Shown here in pieces: positions 45,502 to 56,339 of a stretch of DNA of 64,000 nt. Positions within the stretch are counted from its first letter, which is position 1. The number at the start of each line of letters is the position of its first letter. Under the pieces are notes generated by a model. The model searched no databases, was not told where the DNA came from, and saw only the letters and a list, made by a program, of their open reading frames with translations. Both the position numbers and the translations under genes were made by a program. The stretch is from Mesomycoplasma ovipneumoniae (GTDB taxonomy: Bacteria; Bacillota_I; Bacilli_A; Mycoplasmatales; Metamycoplasmataceae). The stretch is from assembly GCF_038095995.1 (NCBI RefSeq), contig NZ_CP146005.1, positions 372,001 to 436,000 on the forward strand. The letters run 5' to 3'.

Positions 45502-48500
45502 ATGAAGCAATTTATTTTACTAAAGAAGGTTAGTTCTAGTTTAGTTTTCCTATCATTATCACCAATAGTAATTATCACGGCTTGTAAAAGCGAAGTGGAT
45601 AAAAAACCTAATACTTCTAAGATTGACGAAGCTAAAAATGATCCTAAGATTGATACTTCTAAGGGTGATGAAGCTAAAAAAGATCCTAAAAATGATCCTA
45701 AAAAAGACACGGATAATCAAGAACCAATTATTCCAGGGCAAGAAAATAATTCAAATCTAGAAAACACAGAGCAAAATATTAATGTTTCTTCTATTTTTGA
45801 GGATAAAACCTTTTTAGAAAACAAGCAAGCTGAAATTGATAGTGTTTCTTTAAAAATAACTGGTTCAAAAATTGAATTTAAAAATATAAATTCTGCAAAT
45901 TTATATCATTTTAACACTCAAGGCAAATATGTAAAACTACTTTCAGTTGATAAATTAGACTCTGATTTAAAAAACTATAAAATCAAATTAGATTCAGAAG
46001 ATTTGCAAAAAAATGTCTGACTGACTGTAAAAGCTGTTGAAAATGAAGGCGACTATTATAAATTTATTGGTGAATTTAGCCAAAATTTCATAAATATTTT
46101 AAATAATGGCACTGTTAGTTCTACTTTTGATGTTTATATTCCTAAAACCAAAAATCAATTAGGTGCAATCACGACTTTTGAACAATTAATTAGTCAAATT
46201 CGCGCAAATCCCTCTGGAAATTTTAAATTAGCAAATGATATTTCTGCAGAAAGTACAGAAATAGGTCGCAATTCTACATCATATTTAGAAAATGTTGATT
46301 TTTCTGGAAGTCTAGAAAGTCTTGAAGGCAAAAATTTTACTATTTATGATTTAGAAAAGCCGCTTTTTGACAATTTAAATAATGCAACAATCCAAAATAT
46401 TAATTTTAAAAATCTCAAAGTTAAGTCAATAAATAATTCCCAATTTGCAGTTGGAGCAATTGCAAATTCTTCATCGGGTTCAACTGTTAATAACGTTCAT
46501 CTTTTTGGCGATATTAAAGGCCCAAAAATCGTAGGCGGAATTATCGGCGTACTAGATAATAATTCTATTATTAAAAACTCAAGTTTTCATGGAAATATTT
46601 ATTCTTCCCAATCTGCAGGCGGTCTTAGCGGAATAATAACAAGAGGAAGTTCAATTGAGAATTCTTATGCAAATGTAAATATCACCTCTAAATTAATAAA
46701 TTCCGATAAAATTGGAGGAATTGTTGCTGAATTAGGGGTGAATTCATCATTAAAAAACATTGTAATTGAAGGAAATGTTTTAAATAGTGGCCTTGACGAA
46801 TTTGCTAATTCTGGTGGATTAATTGGTTTGGTTTCGACAAACGGAAGTCCAAATTCCCCTGATACTGGAAGTGTTGAAAATATTTATGCAAAGATAAATT
46901 TTTTTAATGCAAAGCCAATTTTTGGTAACTTTTATAAGTCAAGTTTTTTTGACTATGAAAAGTCGTTTAAAAATATAAACTTTGTTAATAATGCTGATAA
47001 TGAAAGTTTTGATTGACTCAATATAGTTGATGAAAACACCTTTAATGAGGCTGCAAAAAAATGGAAAAATTTAAATAATGAAAATATTAATCTAAAAACT
47101 TTAAATTTTTCCTATTTAAACGGATATCAGTCTGATTTTAGCATTGCTTATGCAAATTTTTCAAAACTTTTGCCATTTTATGATCGTTATACAATTATGA
47201 ATTATGCACATAAATTGGATAAAAACTCTAACCTTTACAGAAAAAATTTACTTGGATTTGAATTTTATGACAGTAAAAATTTAGTAAAAAATCTTGCCAG
47301 CGAAAAATCAAAGGTAAACAAACTAAGTATTTACTTTGGTGATGGCCAAAAAGAAGATTTCAAAATAGACAGTTTTAAGCAAAATGATAACGGAATCATT
47401 GACTTTTCTTTTGAAAATAATGGTGTTAAATTTATTGTTCATCCAAATATTTTAATATCTGATAAAAAAACTGAATTAGTTTCTGGATTGATAAGTCTTT
47501 TAAAAAATATCAATTTATCTGATAATTCAATTTTTGATACTCAAAATAATTTTGTTGACAACAGTCCAATAAAAGAACAACTTTTTATTGACCAACACGA
47601 GACTGAAGTTAAAAATGACTTGGAAAATATAATTAATTCAGTTTCAAATAATATTGATATTTTTGATCTAAGTGACACTAAATTTACTGAATTTTATAAA
47701 AAAGATTTAGAAAAAGAGAAAAATTCTATCTATATTGGCTTAAATTATTTGTACCGTTGATACTCAATTTCCGATTTTAAAGATAAATTATTGTACTCAC
47801 TAGGAATTTACGGAAAATCAAATGATAGTCTATCTTTGTTAAAAGACATTGGAAAATTGGACTTTATTAATCTAAAAGCTAACAAAACTGCAAGTGGTTA
47901 TCATGATGCTTTTTCAAAATATTTAAAACCAAAATCAGTTGGCGATTTTATTGAATATAACTATAATTTATTTAAGCAAAAAGACCAAACACCCGACAAA
48001 TATTTTGATTCACTGACAAAAGCTTATATTACAAAAGTCGAAAGTAAATCCGATACATCAGTAAATAAGCCAATGATCGAAAGATTCAAACAAGAAGAAC
48101 AAGCTAATAAACTTTTGCCACTTTTGACTGTAAAAGACCAAAATACTCTTTGATTCATTTTTACAACAAATAGCAATATTTCGGGATTATTTTCCAAATA
48201 TTTTTCTTCAAGTGAATCATTAAAACCACAAATCAGAGAATTTGCTGAGGCGGCTCAAGGTTACTATGATGTTTTATACCGAATTTTAAATGAAAAATCA
48301 AAAAAAACTATGCAAAATCATATAGTTGATGTTTATGATACTTTTGGTCCAAAAAACGAACCTGGCGTTAAAGCTTATTCTTTGCCTGTTGGTCATTGAT
48401 TATCATTAAGAGATAAAAATTATGCTGCTTTTGTTCCGGGTGAAAATAAAAAACTTATGTATTTTGATGGCACAAAAATATTAACAAAATACGCAAAATC

Positions 48501-49458
48501 GATATTTTCACATGAAAGTACTCATACTTTTGATAATGATATTTTGCTTGATGGATATGGAAAACGATTTGGTCATCGGGCTGAATCCTTTGCACGAGGA
48601 ATGTTTCAGGCACCTTACAGTGACGAACCTGGAGATTTAGCCTTTAATTTTATTGAAAAATACGGAGGTGGTCAGCAATTAGTCCGTAATTCAAGTCCAG
48701 AAAGATTTAGTAATTTAGCTGATTTGGAAAAATACTATAAAAATCTTTTTGACATAATTTATCTTTTAGATTTAGCAGAAGCTGAGGCAATAATTGCAAA
48801 AAAGCCATCAGACACTAGAGATTATAGAAAAATCCAACTCGGAAGTGGCGGTTTTACAAAAAATGATACTTTATCTTGAGTTGGAAGTTCTGAATTTAAT
48901 TCGATAAATTCAATTGACGATTTAGTTGACAAAAATATTGTTGGTGCGAATGTTGGAGGAGACTGGGTTACATCATTCGGGCATAATAATTACTATACAG
49001 TAAATTTCTTTAGACCATATTTTGGAATACTTGAAAATACAGAAGGAGTCTCTGGTGGGCTCAATTTTAGAAGGGTTGCATTTGAACTTCTTGCCGAAAA
49101 AGGTTATTATGGCGGGATGATTCCTTATATTTCTGCCAAATCAAATAAACAAACTGATGTGCCAGAAGGAGTTGTCAAAGGTAGTGATTCTCATGTTTTA
49201 AAAATGATTTTTGGTGATAAATACAAATCATTTAGTGATTTTAAAAAAGATATGTATAAACAAAGAAAGGATAAACTCAATAAATTAAAGCCATTTAGTT
49301 TTGATTTTAATAGTAAAAAGTACGAAATAAAATCTTTTGACGACTTAAAAACAGTTTTTATTGATAATTTTGATCGAATAAATACAATAAGAGTTGATAT
49401 TCATGTTGAAATGTATAAGCAAACTGATGAGTATCGTCAATCAATATTTAATGAATAA
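45502..49458 (+). CDS. M26 (IgA1-protease-type) zinc metalloprotease lipoprotein 2
   Basis: A 1318-residue paralogue of the gene just upstream, very similar along its whole length. I choose ATG 45502, which begins MKQFILLKK as in the first gene, over the in-frame TTG 45490. Lipobox IITAC, a differently repeated Asp/Lys/Pro linker (DPKIDTSK, DPKNDPKKD), GLUG-like repeats, HESTH at 1004-1008, the downstream Glu and AKG-equivalent (ARGMFQAP). Differences concentrate in the linker and in small indels (GGGQQ, GDWVT), suggesting divergence after tandem duplication. It has its own promoter. Confidence 0.85.
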
Positions 49459-49530
49459 TTAGAAATATTAAAGTAAAAGTGATTTATTTTAAATTTGCAA
49501 TGCAAATTAAAATATTTTTAATAAATTAGT

Positions 49531-49580
49531 CCCGAGTTTCACAGTTTGATGAGATAATTTTAAAAAAGTCTCTGATTTTT
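49531..49580. mobile_element. Solo left end of the IS1634-like family
   Basis: CCCGAGTTTCACAGTTTGAT plus GAGATAATTTTAAAAAAGTC, directly before the McrBC-type operon. It marks the junction between protease genes and the restriction island. Confidence 0.55.
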
Positions 49581-49701
49581 CGTGCTTTTTTAACTTAAAA
49601 AGCAAAATTAGGTTATTTTATGGCTAACATTGGACTGTATTCTGTTTGTAGAAAGAATATTGTCGAAAATGCAATGCAAAAATTGTAATTGGAGATATTA
49701 T

Positions 49702-51168
49702 ATGAATATTTTATATGATAAAAAGAAGAAAGAATACAAATTAGGAAATAGAAAATTCACAAAAGACGAATTTGTAGAATATATAGAGAATGATATGTTG
49801 GAAGCAACCCATTCAAACGAAGACATATCTTTAGAAATGGATAAACAGAGCCAAGATAAAGAAAACAAAAAAGATATGGAAGATGTGTTTTTAACTTCAT
49901 ATAATAGTTTAATTCCTAGAAATCGTATTATCTTTGGAGCACCTGGTACTGGTAAAAGTTATACTCTAAATAATGACTTGCAACAGCTTTTAGGAGAAAA
50001 TAATCAAGATCAATATGAGAGAGTAACTTTTCATCCAGACTATTCATATGCAAACTTTGTTGGCACATATAAGCCTGTAATGGTTGATGATTCTTTCCAA
50101 AATCTTACAGTTACTGATAAATATATTCTTTCTGTATTAACAGACACAACTAAGTCAGCTCAAGAAAAGTATGACTTATTGTTTGATAAATTTAAGGTTC
50201 GCGGACTTAATAGATTACCGGTATTGTTAGGCTTATACATAGATGGGGACTTTACTATCAGAAGATTAAAAGGTACTGCTGCCACTGATAGTAATGTAGG
50301 ACGAAATATTGGAATAGATATTAGACAATATGTAAACTTATATAAACCAGAATCTAGAAAAAAAGATATTTCATACCAATACGTTCCTGGTCCATTTATG
50401 AGAGTTCTTGTTAAAGCCTTAAAAAATGCGATGACCGGTAATCCTAGACCTTTTGTATTGTTAATAGAAGAAATTAATCGAGCAAATGTTGCTGCAGTAT
50501 TTGGTGATATTTTTCAACTATTGGATAGAGATAGTGATGGTGTAAGTGAATATAAAATTGCAACCACTAATGACATGAGAAGATATTTATCAGAACAACT
50601 AGGAGTGCAAGAATCAAAACTTGAGTTTATAAAGATACCAAATAATATGTTTATATGGGCTACTATGAACATTGCTGATCAAGGTGTATTTCCAATGGAT
50701 ACTGCATTTAAAAGAAGATGGGATTTCACATATCTAGGAATTGATGACAATGATCATGCTCTACATGGAAAATATGTTATGCTTTCTGATAATAAGACAC
50801 AAAAAATTGAATGAAACAAATTGAGAAAAGCTATTAATAAATTCCTTGCTGATTGTAAAATAAACGAAGATAAACAATTAGGGCCATATTTTCTTTCTAA
50901 AGATATTATAATTCCTGAGCAAGGAGATGAAATTAATAGAGAAAAATTTATTAGTGCATTTAAAAATAAAGTGATTATGTACTTATTCGAGGATGCGGCC
51001 AAACAAAAACGGTCAAAACTATTTCAAGGGTGCTCTAATGATAGCACGAGATATTCTCAAATTTGCAAAGAATTTGAACAAAAAGGTGTTGAAATATTCA
51101 ATACTGATATTGTATCAGGTTGCGATATTGAAAATGTTGAACCTAAAAATGACAGCTCAGATAATTAG
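49702..51168 (+). CDS. mcrB: McrB-like AAA+ GTPase subunit of a restriction system
   Basis: A 488-residue motor subunit. GAPGTGKSYTL is Walker A (about residue 78), FVLLIEEINRANVAAVFGDIFQLLDR is Walker B with the McrB-type continuation, and ATMNIADQGVFPMDTAFKRRWDF corresponds to the MNTADRS/RRF region. Start ATG 49702 (GGAGATATT upstream). A TGA Trp at about residue 371 (IEWNKL) must be read through; other Trp are TGG, unlike local genes. It forms an operon with the nuclease subunit 14 bases downstream. The same layout occurs in LlaJI R1/R2, so McrBC or LlaJI type remains open. Confidence 0.9.
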
Positions 51169-51182
51169 GGGGAGCTTTTTCT

Positions 51183-52610
51183 ATGATCTCCGAATTTGTA
51201 AGGGAACAAATACGTTATACTCAAAAAGAACTTTGTAACATTTTGAAATCTAATGAAGATGAAGCTATTATATTGATTAGAAAATTAAAAGAATATGGTG
51301 TCTTAAAAACGGTAAAAGCTTCTGATAAACAAAAGAACATGAATGAACTACTAGATGAACATATAGAGATATCTGGTGTTAAAGTAGGCGAGAATGAATA
51401 TTTTTATGTATTTACTTTTGTTGGAGTTATTGTTATAGCAGGTAGAGTGCTTAAGTGTTATCCAAAGTATCTATTAAGCAATAAGAATCCTACTAATGAG
51501 TTAAAACAAATAATAAAAGTTCTTGAAAAATACAATTCTTCCGAACAGATTATAAAAATGTTTAATGATAGTAGTGAAAGTAGTTCATTTAATCTTTTGG
51601 CAGTAATCTTGTTTTTATTAAATGATTATTATGAAAATGGAATTTACAACAGTACAGAAGAAATTGTTGAATTCAATGGAATAGGAGAAATTTTATGGGA
51701 TAAAACTATAAATGAATCATTTGCAATTTTATCAAATGAAAAACCATATTATATCGAATTACACACTCGTAAAAGAGTTGCCAATGACTTTGATTATTTT
51801 ACTCGGCTTCATCAATGCATACTAACAAAGATTTCTAAAGAGTTAAAGAAAGCCACTCTTCTTGATTTATTTGAAATCACAGAAGTAGATTTATCTGATG
51901 AGAAATTAGATGATTTCGGCGATGAAGATTATATTTTATATAGAATTGAAAAAGAACTAGGTCTGCAGTATAACACGAGAAAACAATTACTTTTAATGAC
52001 CATATATTCTTATATAGACAAAAAAGGCAGTCTTCATGATCTTGATTGCTTAACTTTGTTTGGAACTAATAATTTTAATTTGGTTTGGGAAAAGATTTGT
52101 TCACACATTATGAACAATCAATTGGAAAATAGTTTGGATGCTTTGAATCTTCCAGTGCTTTTAAAAGATGGTTATGATAAAAAGAAAAAATTAATAGATT
52201 TAATTGAAAAGCCTTTATGGACTATTACAGGCAAAGAGGCGAAAAATACTTTAATACCAGATTTAGTATCCATCTTTCAAAATGATGGTAATTATGAATT
52301 TATTATATTTGACGCAAAGTATTATAACGCACATTTGGAATACGGAATTACACCAAGTGGACAGCCAGGAATAGAATCAATTACAAAACAATATTTATAT
52401 CAATTAGCTTATCAAAAATTTATAAATGATCATGAGTTTTCAGCAGTTAAGAATTGTTTTCTTCTACCTTCAGAAAATGATTCTATCGAAAATAAAGGTG
52501 AAGTAAAACTTGAAATGATGGAAAATATTGGATTGCAAAATGTTCAAGTAATTTATTCCTGCAGTAATGGCTTATGATCTATATCTGACAGAAAGAAAAA
52601 TGGATTTTAA
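51183..52610 (+). CDS. mcrC: McrC/LlaJI.R2-like nuclease subunit
   Basis: A 475-residue partner of the AAA+ subunit, with GGGGGAG before its ATG. The C-terminal part has the PD-(D/E)XK core LIPDLVSIFQNDG ... FIIFDAKYY (about residues 358-382) and a QLAYQKF helix, as in McrC and LlaJI-type subunits. A TGA at 52575 is read as Trp and adds WSISDRKKNGF before TAA; in a standard-code donor that TGA could have been the stop. Other Trp codons are TGG. No methyltransferase lies beside it. Confidence 0.85.
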
Positions 52611-52793
52611 TCTTCTAAATCTATAAAAATATGTTAGCAAACTGTAAAATAGTGAATCTGTAAAATTTGATTCTGTTATGCAAGCAAAAGTGCTTGCATT
52701 TTTGGTTAATTTACAGGTCTCCCAAGGGAAAGGTAAAATATAAAACTAGTAAACTAAGACAATAAAACCAACACCTCAGTGTTAACTTTTTTT

Positions 52794-52821
52794 GCGCCGT
52801 TTCTATTTACCGTTTATTTTT
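52794..52821 (+). repeat. 28-bp direct repeat, copy of the hsdR 3' end
   Basis: Matches 56312-56339 with one mismatch. The right copy contains the hsdR stop codon. The two copies exactly bracket 52822-56311, as a target duplication would. Confidence 0.7.
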
Positions 52822-53403
52822 CCAAGTTTCCCAGTTTGACGAGATAATTTTAAAAAAGTGTCCTGGTTTATTAGTTTTGGGCACTTTTTTAAGATTTTTG
52901 ACAAAAATTAATTACCTATTTTAAGACAATGACAAAAATCAATTTATGGACAAAATAACAAAAATCATAAAAAAATACAACTACTATTTAAACTCACTGC
53001 AAATAGAAAACTCGTTTTTATTTGCAGTGAGCCTAAAAAACATATGAAGTTTTGAAAGAACAATAACCAAAAGCCCTAAATTTGAAGATTTCTAAACGGT
53101 TAAATTTAAGGCATTCCATCATATTTAAAAATATAATGGATAATTTGCATTTTCTGATTTTTTTAGACAAAAAACATAACTAATTCCCCCTTAATTCAAT
53201 ATCAAAATTTATTAACTATTCTTAGTGAGTGTAATTATAGCAGAAATTTTTTTTAGACCAAGCATTTTTTTTTTTTTTTGCAAAGGCTAAATTTAAAATA
53301 ATAAAAATTAAGATTTTAGCGGCAAAAAACACGGATTTAGCAGTATTTTTGCATATTTGTGTTCAATAAAAAGTGAATTTTAGCCATAACCGGGAAACTC
53401 AGG
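52822..53403. mobile_element. 582-bp MITE carrying hairpin cassette copy 5
   Basis: Left end CCAAGTTTCCCAGTTTGACG and right end block TTCAATAAAAAGTGAA ... ACCGGGAAACTCAGG, the same ends as the IS, with the cassette in the middle instead of a transposase. At 53404-53455 the strand continues with GTGATTTTTACTTTGAT, a scrap of the IS transposase C-terminus. Confidence 0.55.
52931..53279 (-). repeat. Hairpin cassette, copy 5
   Basis: Minus strand TTGGTC (53256-53261) and TATAAT read as CTATAAT (53234-53239), T15 at 53265-53279. Hairpins at 53073-53112 and 52993-53031; the latter is perfectly paired, CTCACTGCAAATA / TATTTGCAGTGAG, again changed in both arms. The frame reads MMECLKFNRLEIFKFRAFGYC... 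and ends early at YVF. Confidence 0.75.
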
Positions 53404-54701
53404 GGTGTGATTTTTACTTTGATATTTTAGTGAATCAGTAAAAAAATTCTTATTAAATTTTGGCTAAAAAATTGAAAAAAGCGGGAAATAAACTAGGACA
53501 AAGAAAAGTAACACTAAGGTGTTGGCTTTTTTTGTCTGAGTTTAAGGAGAAAGCTAACACCAAAAGTGTTAGTTTTTTTAAATTTTCAAATGCAACAAAA
53601 AGGGAAATACTAATGTCAAGACACTTTAAAAAAGACGAGTTTGATATGATTTATAAAATTTACAATGAATTTGGATTAAAAAAAACAATAAATTATATAA
53701 ATGATATTTCGCCAGATACAAATTTTACAACCAGAAGTCAACTAGTTCGAAGAATCAAAAAAATTATTAGATATTATAATAATGGTATGCAAGACCAATT
53801 ATTAGATAAAAAGGGTGCAAGGAGAAAGCCAGGGAGTGGCAAACCTAAAAAACAAATTGAACCCGATTGAAACGAATTTACAAAAGAAGAATTAATAGAA
53901 ATAGCTAAGAGATATTACGAAACCAACAAAGATAAATCAAAATCAGCAAAACTTAGTGAAGCCAAAACACTAAATATTCCCTACAGCAAATCTGCAAAAA
54001 TTTTTAATGTATGTAGACAAGCAGTGGCAAAATCTAAAACTAGAGTTATAAAAGTAAAAGAGCACAAAAATGACGCAATAATTAAAAAATCCTTTCTTGA
54101 TAACAAAGGTAGATATGGTCGCTTAAGGTTGAGTGCTTATATTTCTATGAAATATAATATTGACATTAACGCTCGAAGTCTTGGAAGACATTTAAAAAGA
54201 TTGAATTTAGTATGCAAAATTAGAAAACGAAGAAGAAAGAGCGAAATTAAGAACACCAAATTCGCACTTCCGGATATTGTTAAACGCGACTACAATGATA
54301 AATTAAATAGGAATATTTTTGCTACTGATATTACATATATAAAAGCTCCCAGAGATGTTAAGGAAAACCATGTATTTTTGTCTGTAATAATTGAGCATAA
54401 AACTAAAAAAATCAGAGATTTTAAATTATCTGTAAACAATGATCTTAATTTAGTTATGGATAATATAAAGACATTTAGGTCTATTGATAAAGATTTTGTT
54501 ATTCATTCAGACCATGGATTTCAATACACTTCAAAAGTCTATATTGACAAAATAAATAAAATGGGAGGAACTGTTTCGTTGTCTCGTCTAGGAAATTCTT
54601 TGGATAATAGGGAGGCTGAATATTGATTTTCAATTATAAAAAGTGAATGCTTAAACGAGTTAAACTACAGTAAAATAACTTTAGAAGATCTGAAAAAAAT
54701 A

Positions 54702-54720
54702 ATTGCAGATTATATATTTT
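54702..54720 (+). repeat. 19-bp target duplication of the MITE array
   Basis: ATTGCAGATTATATATTTT occurs here, between MITE copies at 55645-55663, and after the array at 56137-56155, where the transposase frame resumes. Confidence 0.85.
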
Positions 54721-54769
54721 CCCGAGTTTCCCAGTTTCATAAGGTAATTTTAAAAAAGTATCTGGTTTT
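54721..54769. mobile_element. MITE left-end fragment, 49 bp
   Basis: The first 48-49 bp of the MITE, directly followed by the start of a full copy. The break is at the same position within the element as the insertion of IS copy A into copy B. Confidence 0.7.
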
Positions 54770-55195
54770 CCCGAGTTTCCCAGTTTCATAAGGTAATTTT
54801 AAAAAAGTATCTGGTTTTAGGGACTTTTTTAAGTTTTTTGGTAAAAGTTGGTTACAATTTTATTAGTGATTTATTAAGATATCAAAGTAAAAATCATATC
54901 TATTTCAAATGTTTGGATCGCTAGGGACACCATCGTGTTTTTTAAATATAATTTGCTGATCTAAAGTGTTAAATTCAACCCTTTGTCTTAATTTTTGCAA
55001 CATCGATACTAAACCAACTTAGTTAATTTTTGTTTTTTCATAATTTATAATTATACCATAAAATTACTTAAAATGCTACCAAATGCTACTTATAAAATTA
55101 AGGTTTTACATTAAAAAAACACCGATTTACGGGTGTTTCTTCATATTTATATTCACTAAAAAGTGAATTTTTGTCTTAAAACTGGGAAACTCGGG
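54770..55195 (-). mobile_element. 426-bp MITE, copy 2
   Basis: Full-length copy with intact terminal repeats and the same internal deletion of the transposase as copy 1. Followed by a 23-bp spacer of unknown origin (55196-55218). Confidence 0.85.
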
Positions 55196-55218
55196 ATAGG
55201 GATAAATTAGTACATATT

Positions 55219-55644
55219 CCCGAGTTTCCCAGTTTCATAAGGTAATTTTAAAAAAGTATCTGGTTTTAGGGACTTTTTTAAGTTTTTTGGTAAAAGTTGG
55301 TTACAATTTTATTAGTGATTTATTAAGATATCAAAGTAAAAATCATATCTATTTCAAATGTTTGGATCGCTAGGGACACCATCGTGTTTTTTAAATATAA
55401 TTTGCTGATCTAAAGTGTTAAATTCAACCCTTTGTCTTAATTTTTGCAACATCGATACTAAACCAACTTAGTTAATTTTTGTTTTTTCATAATTTATAAT
55501 TATACCATAAAATTACTTAAAATGCTACCAAATGCTACTTATAAAATTAAGGTTTTACATTAAAAAAACACCGATTTACGGGTGTTTCTTCATATTTATA
55601 TTCACTAAAAAGTGAATTTTTGTCTTAAAACTGGGAAACTCGGG
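55219..55644 (-). mobile_element. 426-bp MITE, copy 3
   Basis: Full-length, reads essentially identical to copy 2; its right flank is the 19-bp duplication. Confidence 0.85.
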
Positions 55645-55663
55645 ATTGCAGATTATATATTTT

Positions 55664-56089
55664 CCCGAGTTTCCCAGTTTCATAAGGTAATTTTAAAAAA
55701 GTATCCGGTTTTAGGGACTTTTTTAAGTTTTTTGGTAAAAGTTGGTTACAATTTTATTAGTGATTTATTAAGATATCAAAGTAAAAATCATATCTATTTC
55801 AAATGTTTGGATCGCTAGGGACACCATCGTGTTTTTTAAATATAATTTGCTGATCTAAAGTGTTAAATTCAACCCTTTGTCTTAATTTTTGCAACATCGA
55901 TACTAAACCAACTTAGTTAATTTTTGTTTTTTCATAATTTATAATTATACCATAAAATTACTTAAAATGCTACCAAATGCTACTTATAAAATTAAGGTTT
56001 TACATTAAAAAAACACCGATTTACGGGTGTTTCTTCATATTTATATTCACTAAAAAGTGAATTTTTGTCTTAAAACTGGGAAACTCGGG
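55664..56089 (-). mobile_element. 426-bp MITE, copy 4
   Basis: Full-length copy. A 47-bp right-end fragment (56090-56136) follows, then the 19-bp duplication and the rest of the transposase. Confidence 0.85.
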
Positions 56090-56311
56090 ATATTCACTAA
56101 AAAGTGAATTTTTGTCTTAAAACTGGGAAACTCGGGATTGCAGATTATATATTTTGATACAACAACTATAGAATTCAATCAATTTTAAATTGAAAAACAC
56201 CACAGCAATATGCTATGATGTTATAATAATATTAAACTGTTAATTTTTTTTGTCCTAGTTTAAAAAACCCGACGCTTTTTTAAAATTATCTCGTCAAACT
56301 GGGAAACTCAG

Positions 56312-56339
56312 GCGCCGGTTCTATTTACCGTTTATTTTT
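56312..56339 (+). repeat. 28-bp direct repeat at the hsdR 3' end
   Basis: Partner of 52794-52821; covers the last codons and stop of hsdR. Confidence 0.7.

Larger units (their letters stand above)
53613..56226 (+). pseudogene. IS3-family (IS1138-like) transposase split by MITEs
   Basis: Start ATG 53613 (AGGGAAATACTA upstream), single frame with TGA Trp. An N-terminal HTH part (FDMIYKIYNEFGLKKTINYI, RSQLVRRIKK), then an HTH_21-like YGRLRLSAYI, and the rve integrase core: FATDITYIK (first Asp), HSDHGFQYTS (second Asp), and the final Glu region DNREAEYWFSIIKSE. At 54720 (codon for IADYIF) the frame is broken by about 1.4 kb of MITE DNA and resumes at 56137 to TAA 56224. Joined, it would be about 400 residues. 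Inactive as it stands. Confidence 0.85.
53490..56261 (+). mobile_element. IS3-family element interrupted by a MITE array
   Basis: Perfect 13-bp terminal inverted repeats AAACTAGGACAAA (53490-53502) and TTTGTCCTAGTTT (56249-56261). The leader has two hairpins, including GCTAACACCAAAAGTGTTAG plus T run at about 53550-53580, an attenuator-like structure before the transposase. The native element would be about 1.36 kb. Confidence 0.8.
52822..56311. mobile_element. 3.5-kb composite mobile segment inside the restriction island
   Basis: Bounded by inverted IS left-type ends (AAGTTTCCCAGTTTGACGAG at left, its inverse at 56290-56311) and 28-bp direct repeats. It contains, in order, a hairpin-cassette MITE, a transposase 3' scrap, an IS3 element and a MITE array. 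No own transposase of the bounding type is intact. It separates mcrC from hsdR. Confidence 0.55.

Noticed and set aside
55612-55818. Frame spanning two MITEs
   Set aside because: It crosses a target duplication and two element ends, with no conserved protein content.
54721-56136. Regularly repeated blocks that could be mistaken for a CRISPR array
   Set aside because: The repeats are 426 bp, carry transposon ends and a deleted transposase frame, and no cas genes are present. They are MITEs.
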